From positions 62,001 to 126,000 of IMG/VR virus record IMGVR_UViG_3300025728_000008: 64,000 nt of DNA, one strand, 5' to 3'. Position numbers and translations under genes: made by a program. This document shows positions 58,419 to 64,000 of this stretch, in pieces. Origin of the DNA: a virus. The first letter of the stretch is position 1; each line of letters opens with the position of its first letter. Under the pieces are notes generated by a model that did not search any database, was not told the DNA's origin, and was given only the letters and a program-made list of their open reading frames with translations.

Positions 58419-61163
58419 ATGGCTTTAAGCGGTAGTTTTGGTACAGATTTTGGTGGCGGTTATCGCTTACAATTAGAATGGTCTGCTACCCAAAATATTT
58501 CAAATAACACTAGTACAATCATGACACGCCTTTACTTAATCAGTAAAGGTTCGTCATGGACAATTAATTCAAGTGCTAGTAAGTATGTAGAATTAAATAT
58601 TAATGATGGCTCAGACCATTATTCATCTAAGAGTGAAGGTGGACTTGCAAGCCTTGGAGGAAACCAGAAGAAAGAAATTTTCTGGCATTCATTTACTGTT
58701 GGTCATAATAGCAATGGTACAAAGTCTGTTTATCTTGCAGGTAGATTTGATGTTAATGTAACAATTAGTGGGAGTTATGTCGGAAGACTAGATACTAGTC
58801 AAACAGTTACACTGGACACAATCCCTCGAAATTCACAGATTACGACTCAACCAGACATTACAGCAGGAAGACCTCATTCATTTACTCTAGAAAGATATTC
58901 ATCAGAATTTGACCACGGAGTAGAATTTTTTGTTGCAGGTCAATTTATTAAACGATTGGATGGAGTAGGTACAAGTGGTACATTTAACTTCTCTAAAGAT
59001 GAAGTTTATATCATGTATCAGAAACTTCAAGCAAATGGATATAATCCAGTTAGTTGTGCGATAAGAGTTTTCACATATAGATATGGAACACAAATAGGAA
59101 GTTATGTTGAACGTGGTGGAACTTGTTATAATTGGGGTGGTGGTTATGCATCATTTGCAGGTGTTAATAACTATGGTGATTCAATTTCCGTAACAATAAA
59201 CAATGGTCATCCAGATATGAGATATAACACAAACTTTACTTTAAATGGAGTATCTATTAAGAATCAGAATGACATGACACAAGGTGTAACTAATGTATCA
59301 TTCTCTGCTGAAAAACAAGCAATGTTAAATGCAACACCTACAGTTACAGGAGCTATGGGTAGAGCTACAGTAACAACTTATTGGTATAAGAGTGATGGTG
59401 TAACAAAAATTCAAGTTGCTAATCCAATTTATTCTGACTTTTGGGCGAATGGAGGGAACGCACTAGTAGACCCTACATTTAATCCTACAATTACATATGC
59501 CGATACAAATAATGACCCTGCAAAGGGTAACACATTAGCAGTAACAGGTAATAACCAATATATTATACAAGATATGTCATTAGTAACTGTTACTCTTGCA
59601 GGGGCAACCAAGGCTACTACAACAAATGGAACAACTATTAAAGAATATGTTGTGTCATTAGGAGGTAAGCAAGTAACACAAGCCCATACAGCAGGAACTA
59701 CAGATATAACATTTGTCATTGGGTCAGTTAGTTCAACCACAAATTTAACTATCGAAATTAAAGCTATTGATAATCGTGGAAGATATAAATCAGCATATAA
59801 AACAGTTACAATTGTTCCATATTCAAAACCCACTTTAGTAGCAAATGTAACACGTGTAAACAACTTTGAAAACTCAACAGAAATTACAATCAATGGAACA
59901 ATTTCTCCTTTAGTTGTAAATAGTTCTGCAAAGAACATTTTATCATCTCTGAAATACAGAAGCAAAACAACGGTTGGAGGAAGTTGGAGTGCTTATTCAG
60001 AAATAAAAACAACAGCAGTAATTACTGGCTCAAACTTCTCACATCCAAAAATAACTAATACTTATGATAATAGTTATGCATACTCTTTTGAAATTCTTGT
60101 TCAAGATATATTCGGTGCAACAAGCCAGATGCAAGTTAACAGAACTATTGAAAAAGGTAAGCCATTATTCTTCATAGACTATGAGAAATCAACTTTAGGA
60201 GTCGGTAAGTTTCCAGAAAACGCCAACAATGGAATGGAAATTGTAGGAAGACTTGAAGCAGATGGTATTACTTCTAAAATGGGAGTCTTTCAAATTGGTT
60301 CACTAACTAGAGCGAATCATGGTAATGGTGCTACAGAGTTTGCCTACAATGAACTGACAACTGATTTAAATATACTAGGTCGAAATTGGGGTAATAATAC
60401 AACTCATGATATTAATATGAGAGTTTCTGGAAGAATCTACGCAAAAGAAATTTATGCTTGGAATAATGGGGGAATCTGGTTTGATGGTTGGGGAAATATC
60501 AAAGGAACAAATATGGCAAACACAGCAGGTAATACTTGGTCTATTAAAGATGGAGATGACCGAAATAGATTCTTAACATATATCGGTAAAGGCTCGACAG
60601 GTTCAACAGAAATTAGCTCTTACACAAACGGTATTGACTTCTTTCATGACAATTATAAAGCTCTCATGGTATACACTAGTAACTATGGTGTTAATAGAAT
60701 CCTTCAATTCGGCAATGGTAATGGTGGTATTTTTAAGTGGCAACAACTTGCTTTAAATTCAGAAGGAAGATTTGAGTTTAGGAAAAGTGATGATTCAGAT
60801 TGGGCAAAATTAAGTGGAACATGGGTTGACCCATCATCTAGAAAATACAAGAAAAATATTGAAACATATGAAGAAAGTGCAATCGACATTATTATGAACG
60901 CAACACCAGTTACTTATCATTTCAAATCTCAAGCAGATGAAGAAAAGAAAATGATTGGACTTATTGCAGAAGATGCACCACATATCATTCAAGCAGATGA
61001 AGAAGGAACAGGTATTAATACATACGGTATGATTACTGTTTCATGGAAAGGCATTCAAGAAAACACTTTAGAAATTAGACAGAATACAGAAAGTATCAAC
61101 CAGTTAACAAAGACAGTTAAAAGACTTGAAGAAGAGATTAAATATTTGAAAGGGGAAATTTAA
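58419..61163 (+). CDS. tail protein with DUF859-like body and S74 chaperone, 914 aa
   Basis: AAGGAGAAG precedes the ATG. The body (GTDFGGGYRLQLEWSATQNI and repeated beta-sandwiches with PRNSQITTQP) has the pattern of the siphovirus DUF859 family. The C-terminus (about 803-914) is an intramolecular chaperone of the S74 type: DPSSRKYKKNI supplies the cleavage Ser and Lys, followed by IGLIAEDAP and a coiled coil to the end. It trimerises the fibre and then cuts itself off. Confidence 0.82.
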   Translation: MALSGSFGTDFGGGYRLQLEWSATQNISNNTSTIMTRLYLISKGSSWTINSSASKYVELNINDGSDHYSSKSEGGLASLGGNQKKEIFWHSFTVGHNSNGTKSVYLAGRFDVNVTISGSYVGRLDTSQTVTLDTIPRNSQITTQPDITAGRPHSFTLERYSSEFDHGVEFFVAGQFIKRLDGVGTSGTFNFSKDEVYIMYQKLQANGYNPVSCAIRVFTYRYGTQIGSYVERGGTCYNWGGGYASFAGVNNYGDSISVTINNGHPDMRYNTNFTLNGVSIKNQNDMTQGVTNVSFSAEKQAMLNATPTVTGAMGRATVTTYWYKSDGVTKIQVANPIYSDFWANGGNALVDPTFNPTITYADTNNDPAKGNTLAVTGNNQYIIQDMSLVTVTLAGATKATTTNGTTIKEYVVSLGGKQVTQAHTAGTTDITFVIGSVSSTTNLTIEIKAIDNRGRYKSAYKTVTIVPYSKPTLVANVTRVNNFENSTEITINGTISPLVVNSSAKNILSSLKYRSKTTVGGSWSAYSEIKTTAVITGSNFSHPKITNTYDNSYAYSFEILVQDIFGATSQMQVNRTIEKGKPLFFIDYEKSTLGVGKFPENANNGMEIVGRLEADGITSKMGVFQIGSLTRANHGNGATEFAYNELTTDLNILGRNWGNNTTHDINMRVSGRIYAKEIYAWNNGGIWFDGWGNIKGTNMANTAGNTWSIKDGDDRNRFLTYIGKGSTGSTEISSYTNGIDFFHDNYKALMVYTSNYGVNRILQFGNGNGGIFKWQQLALNSEGRFEFRKSDDSDWAKLSGTWVDPSSRKYKKNIETYEESAIDIIMNATPVTYHFKSQADEEKKMIGLIAEDAPHIIQADEEGTGINTYGMITVSWKGIQENTLEIRQNTESINQLTKTVKRLEEEIKYLKGEI

Positions 61164-61165
61164 TT

Positions 61166-61672
61166 ATGGTATTTGATAATTTAACAATGTATGAGAAAGA
61201 ATTGATTTTACAAGGATTGGAGAATATGAGTTTATCTAATCAAAACAATCTTGCTAGTGCTCTAGCTCAAAAGTTTAATTGTGCAGTTTGGCAAGTTACT
61301 CCTACTCAATTTCTAGATTATCACAAAGATATAAAATTGAGAATCTTAGATGAGCAATGTGAACTAGGAATCAAAAATGGATTCACCTCAGTAAATGGAC
61401 ATCGTTATCGGTTAAATGATGCAGACCAAATAAACTTCTTAGGTATGGCAGAAAGACTTTCACGCAGACCAGAGATGACAGAAGTAGAATGGAAAGTAGA
61501 AGATTTACAAGGTTATGTAACTCATACAAGAGCAGAATGGTTAGCAGTACAAGATGAAGCTTTTGACCATAAATTCGGTCAATTGATGAAATATAATCAA
61601 TTAATCACAACTGTAAAAAATGCCACTAATCACGCAACAATCGTTGCAGTTAAATGGGAAAACCCACTTTAA
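61166..61672 (+). CDS. small tail-associated protein, 168 aa
   Basis: ATG 61166, 2 nt after the fibre gene stop, with AAAGGGGAA upstream. The middle (GFTSVNGHRYRLNDADQINF... and WKVEDLQGYVTHTRAEWLAV) has the pattern of the DUF4376-type proteins found behind tail fibres. Cytosolic, alpha/beta. Possibly a fibre assembly factor. Confidence 0.65.
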   Translation: MVFDNLTMYEKELILQGLENMSLSNQNNLASALAQKFNCAVWQVTPTQFLDYHKDIKLRILDEQCELGIKNGFTSVNGHRYRLNDADQINFLGMAERLSRRPEMTEVEWKVEDLQGYVTHTRAEWLAVQDEAFDHKFGQLMKYNQLITTVKNATNHATIVAVKWENPL

Positions 61673-61695
61673 TTATAACATAGGAGGAAAAGGAA

Positions 61696-61860
61696 ATGCA
61701 AGGACAAATTGACATTAATTTTTTAGTAAAGAGATATAAAGAACAGGTTGGAGAGCAAGCAAATAAGATTATTTATTTAGAAGCTTATATCGAACAATTA
61801 GAAAAACAAATCTTAGATGATGCAAAAGCAAAAGAAGAAGAAACAGAAGATAAAAAATAA
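61696..61860 (+). CDS. 54-aa helical protein
   Basis: AGGAGGAAAAGG precedes the ATG. The product, MQGQIDINFLVKRYKEQVGE then an amphipathic helix and an acidic end, resembles the short helical proteins next to endolysins in several Bacillus phages. Not in the ORF size class usually annotated. Function not known. Confidence 0.65.
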   Translation: MQGQIDINFLVKRYKEQVGEQANKIIYLEAYIEQLEKQILDDAKAKEEETEDKK

Positions 61861-61896
61861 TGGTATAAATTCCTGCTAGGCGAGAGTCTAACCTAG
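61852..61896 (+). terminator. hairpin before the endolysin gene
   Basis: CCTGCTAGG and CCTAGCAGG pair around an 11-nt loop, followed by TCTTATT. Just before it stands the promoter-like AAAAATAATGGTATAAA (61853-61869) without -35. The hairpin stem is 61872-61900 by eye. It may separate tail from lysis transcripts, or release a leader. Confidence 0.6.
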
Positions 61897-61928
61897 CAGG
61901 TCTTATTAAAAATTAGGAGGAATTTTAA

Positions 61929-62879
61929 ATGGCTATTTCAGTAAGACAAAAATTGGTGGATTCTAGTAAGTATGGTTTAAAGTGTCCAAACGCTATGACA
62001 GCTCAATACATTACAATTCACAATACTTACAATGATGCAAGTGCAAACAATGAGGTGCAGTACATGATTACAAACAGTAATGCTACTTCATTCCACTTTG
62101 CAGTTGATGATTTCGAGGTTGTTCAAGGTATCCCTACAAACCGTAATGCTTGGCATTGTGGAGATGGGAATGGTAACGGTAACATGAAATCTATCGGAGT
62201 TGAAATCTGTTACTCATTAAGTGGTGGAGACAGATATAAAAAAGCGGAAGCATTAGCTGTAAAGTTTACTGCTCAACTTTTAAAAGAGCGTGGATGGGGA
62301 ATTGACCGTGTTAAAAAACACCAAGATTGGTCTGGTAAATATTGTCCACACCGTATCTTAGCAGAAGGACGTTGGCAGTCATTCCTTAATGCTGTTCAAA
62401 CAGAATTAAACGGTGGAGGTTCTACTAACCCACCAACTAGTTCTACAGGTGTTGTTAAAGTCGTTACAACAGGTTTGAATCTACGTACACAACCAAGTGC
62501 AAGTGCTCCAATCATCCGTCAATTAGGTTTAAATGAAACATACCAGTTCTGGGCAGTTTCTAATGGATGGTACAACTTAGGTGGAGACCAATGGGCTTAT
62601 GGAGACAATGGTAATTACTTACAAGTTGTTAGTGGCGGAAGTTCTGTAGCTCCTGCTCCAGAGCCAAAACCAGAGCCAAAACCAATCACAGGTACAGCGT
62701 ATATCACAGGATATAACGTAAACCTTCGTAAAGGTGCAGGAACAGGTTACTCTGTAATCCGTCAATTAAATGCACCAGAATCATATAAAGTATGGGCATT
62801 AGTAAATGGATGGTTAAATCTTGGTGGAGACCAATGGATTAAAAATGACTCTTCATTTGTTCGTTTCGTACAAGACTAA
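61929..62879 (+). CDS. N-acetylmuramoyl-L-alanine amidase endolysin, 316 aa
   Basis: Cuts the amide bond between MurNAc and L-Ala in peptidoglycan at the end of infection. The amidase_2 domain (1-160) has zinc ligands H31 (ITIHNT), H131 and C139 (KHQDWSGKYCPH), with E92 (IGVEICY) and K137 as catalytic helpers. Two SH3-like cell-wall binding modules follow (about 175-237, LNLRTQPSASAPIIRQLG; about 253-316, VNLRKGAGTGYSVIRQL), separated by a proline linker (EPKPEPKP). No signal peptide, so it depends on the holin. AGGAGG precedes the ATG. Confidence 0.94.
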   Translation: MAISVRQKLVDSSKYGLKCPNAMTAQYITIHNTYNDASANNEVQYMITNSNATSFHFAVDDFEVVQGIPTNRNAWHCGDGNGNGNMKSIGVEICYSLSGGDRYKKAEALAVKFTAQLLKERGWGIDRVKKHQDWSGKYCPHRILAEGRWQSFLNAVQTELNGGGSTNPPTSSTGVVKVVTTGLNLRTQPSASAPIIRQLGLNETYQFWAVSNGWYNLGGDQWAYGDNGNYLQVVSGGSSVAPAPEPKPEPKPITGTAYITGYNVNLRKGAGTGYSVIRQLNAPESYKVWALVNGWLNLGGDQWIKNDSSFVRFVQD

Positions 62880-62948
62880 TATAGTCACAGAATTACAAGG
62901 GCTTGAATTAAAAGGGGTTGCATAAAAAGATAGGGGAGGAAGTCGATT

Positions 62949-63269
62949 ATGGATTTCTTACAAATTTTCACGGATGCAGGATTGTTAACAGCTCTCTCAA
63001 CCCTTCTCGGTTCTGGTATTACATATTTTGTAACAAAGAATACTAACAAGAAAGAACTGGCAATTAATGACAGAATGCAACTCTCTAAAGACCAATACCA
63101 ATTAATTGCAGAATTACGTCAGATGATGCAAGAGCAAAGAGAAGAGATTGAAAACTTGCGAGATGAGATTAAACAACTACAAGCTGTTAACTTAAATCTA
63201 ACATTGGAAAACAAACACTTGCAAGAGAAAATTACTGAACTAAACCAACGTTTAGACGGTAAATTTTAA
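62949..63269 (+). CDS. membrane protein with coiled coil, holin/spanin-like, 106 aa
   Basis: GGAGGAAG precedes the ATG. A single hydrophobic segment (residues 9-30, AGLLTALSTLLGSGITYFVT) is followed by a long coiled coil (35-106) with heptads. That is the shape of the BhlA-type holin or holin-associated protein of Bacillus phages. It lies between endolysin and the LLH-family holin. An antisense promoter just downstream could control it. Confidence 0.7.
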   Translation: MDFLQIFTDAGLLTALSTLLGSGITYFVTKNTNKKELAINDRMQLSKDQYQLIAELRQMMQEQREEIENLRDEIKQLQAVNLNLTLENKHLQEKITELNQRLDGKF

Positions 63270-63277
63270 TTAATTAA

Positions 63278-63306
63278 ATTATACCATGCTTGTTGATAAA
63301 TGTCAA
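63278..63306 (-). promoter_or_regulatory. antisense promoter pointing into the lysis genes
   Basis: On the minus strand: TTGACA (63306-63301), 17-bp spacer, TATAAT (63283-63278), the -10 in extended form (TGGTATAAT). No minus-strand gene lies within reach, so a transcript would be antisense to the membrane-protein gene and the endolysin. Arms ACCATGCT (63283-63290) and AGCATGGT (63309-63316) flank it as an operator-like inverted repeat. Confidence 0.75.
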
Positions 63307-63337
63307 TGAGCATGGTCAATTCAAAGGAGAATGACAG

Positions 63338-63673
63338 ATGGAAAATATCCAAGTAGAACTAGTAAATCTTGCTGTTGCAATTTTGACAGCATTAGTAGGT
63401 TTAGCAACAAAATCAGTTATGAGTTTCTTAAAGAAAAAAGGAATCGTTGCACAAGTTCAAAATAACAAAGAAGTAGTTTCTATTGTAGTTAAAGCAGTTG
63501 AACAGATGTATGGACAACTTAAAGGTGAAGAAAAGCTTAACATGGCTAAGATGGAAATCATCAAGTTAATGCAACAAAAGAAAATCAAAATGACAGAAGC
63601 AGAAATTGATTTAATGATTGAAGCTATGGTTAAAGAAATGAAAGACCAAGCTAACTCAGAATTAAAAAAATAA
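63338..63673 (+). CDS. LLH-family holin, 111 aa
   Basis: Membrane-permeabilising lysis protein. AAAGGAGAATGAC precedes the ATG. One N-terminal hydrophobic segment (residues 7-30, LVNLAVAILTALVGLATKSV) is followed by a conserved soluble domain: KEVVSIVVKAVEQMYGQ, GEEKLNMAKMEIIKL and MTEAEIDLMIEAMVKEM, all typical of the LL-H holin family. It works with the endolysin just upstream. Confidence 0.85.
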   Translation: MENIQVELVNLAVAILTALVGLATKSVMSFLKKKGIVAQVQNNKEVVSIVVKAVEQMYGQLKGEEKLNMAKMEIIKLMQQKKIKMTEAEIDLMIEAMVKEMKDQANSELKK

Positions 63674-63695
63674 ACAAATAGAAGGATGATGTTGC

Positions 63696-63875
63696 ATGTT
63701 TACAGTCGGTCAAACAGTTATTGTTAATCAAGGTGGAATTACCTATACAGGAAAGATTCTTAAAGTTTATGAATCTTCTCAGAAGTTGTTATTACTTTTA
63801 AATGACAACGGGCAAATGGTCGTGCCTATGCAGTATTGTACTCCTATGAAAAATAGAATCTCAGAAAGAGACTAA
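63696..63875 (+). CDS. small beta-rich protein, 59 aa
   Basis: AGAAGGATGATG precedes the ATG. The sequence MFTVGQTVIVNQGGITYTGK, then ILKVYESSQKLLLLLN and GQMVVPMQYC, is a compact SH3-like barrel of the kind found in small virion proteins or KOW-like domains. Function unknown. Confidence 0.6.
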   Translation: MFTVGQTVIVNQGGITYTGKILKVYESSQKLLLLLNDNGQMVVPMQYCTPMKNRISERD

Positions 63876-63888
63876 GAGGTGAAATTAA

Positions 63889-64000
63889 ATGGCAAACTTT
63901 ATCAATATTATATTAGATACAACTGCACCAAGTAATCCATATGTCAACATCAATGGAGGTGCTACGTTTACTAATACAGAATTAGTTACAATTGCTATTG
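63889..64000 (+). CDS. partial structural protein with Ig-like start
   Basis: GAGGTGAAATTAA precedes the ATG at 63889. Only 37 codons are visible; they read MANFINIILDTTAPSNPYVN and then NGGATFTNTELVTIAI, the usual opening of a bacterial or phage Ig-like repeat (LDTTAPSNP...INGGAxxT). The gene continues past the right edge. It is probably a virion decoration or fibre protein. Confidence 0.7.
   Translation, partial: MANFINIILDTTAPSNPYVNINGGATFTNTELVTIAI

Noticed and set aside
63283-63316. ACCATGCT/AGCATGGT stem as a rightward terminator
   Set aside because: No T run follows on the plus strand, and it coincides with a perfect minus-strand promoter, so an operator is the better reading.
1-64000. 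Insertion sequences or transposases
   Set aside because: No transposase-like protein or IS-type end repeats were found; the only mobile-element enzymes are two tyrosine recombinases.

Overview
The window is an AT-rich stretch of a phage genome from a low-GC Gram-positive host, most likely Bacillus (possibly the B. cereus group). The evidence is strong AGGAGG-type ribosome binding sites, frequent TTG/GTG starts, sigma-A-type promoters, a YonK-like protein as in SPbeta-type phages, and a Bacillus-type amidase endolysin. It carries plasmid functions (actin-type partition, a VirB4/TraC-like ATPase module, a replication-relaxation protein, a candidate initiator) next to a complete siphovirus packaging, head, tail and lysis cluster. 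The best reading is a large phage-plasmid or temperate siphophage with plasmid-like maintenance; this is inference.

Layout. 1-4954 (minus strand): small accessory genes, a 285-aa protein of unknown function and a RecD2-like helicase, transcribed leftward from consensus promoters at 2544-2572, 4990-5018 and 5061-5089. 5183-6309 (plus): ParM/AlfA-like actin and its small adaptor, followed by 313 bp of non-coding DNA with six phased A-tracts and nested inverted repeats, a candidate centromere or origin. 6623-11617: membrane protein, membrane-anchored M23 peptidase, 50-aa membrane peptide, VirB4-like ATPase and replication-relaxation protein. 11831-12847: tyrosine recombinase with its own promoter and terminator. 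13411-13579: a large palindrome with 39-bp arms and an AT-only core, next to a leftward winged-helix protein (13599-14432). 14630-17304: rightward operon with a sigma-like HTH protein, HU and PIN-PhoH. 17436-20325: a separate tail-spike cassette. 20389-20466: possible small RNA. 20558-21038: six tRNAs (Asn, Phe, Gln, Trp, Pro, Gly).

22036-63875 is the morphogenesis and lysis block: YonK-like protein, metallophosphoesterase, P-loop protein, small and large terminase, portal, protease with nested scaffold, decoration protein, capsid, connectors, tail tube, chaperone, a second tyrosine recombinase, a 3114-aa tape measure, Dit, permuted papain-like hydrolase, Tal, three large receptor-binding or baseplate proteins, amidase endolysin and two holin-like membrane proteins. 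A final structural gene runs off the right end.

Expression is tied together by a repeated promoter: TTGACA, 17 bp, then a -10 embedded in AATAATGRTATAAT (an extended -10). Many of these promoters are followed at once by a short hairpin at the predicted RNA 5' end. One copy points antisense into the lysis genes. The main candidates for something new are this promoter/hairpin architecture, the palindrome at 13.4 kb, the curved-DNA locus at 6.4 kb, the conjugation-like module inside a phage, the recombinase in front of the tape measure gene with its switch-like leader, and the antisense lysis promoter. All functional claims come from reading motifs; no database search was run.
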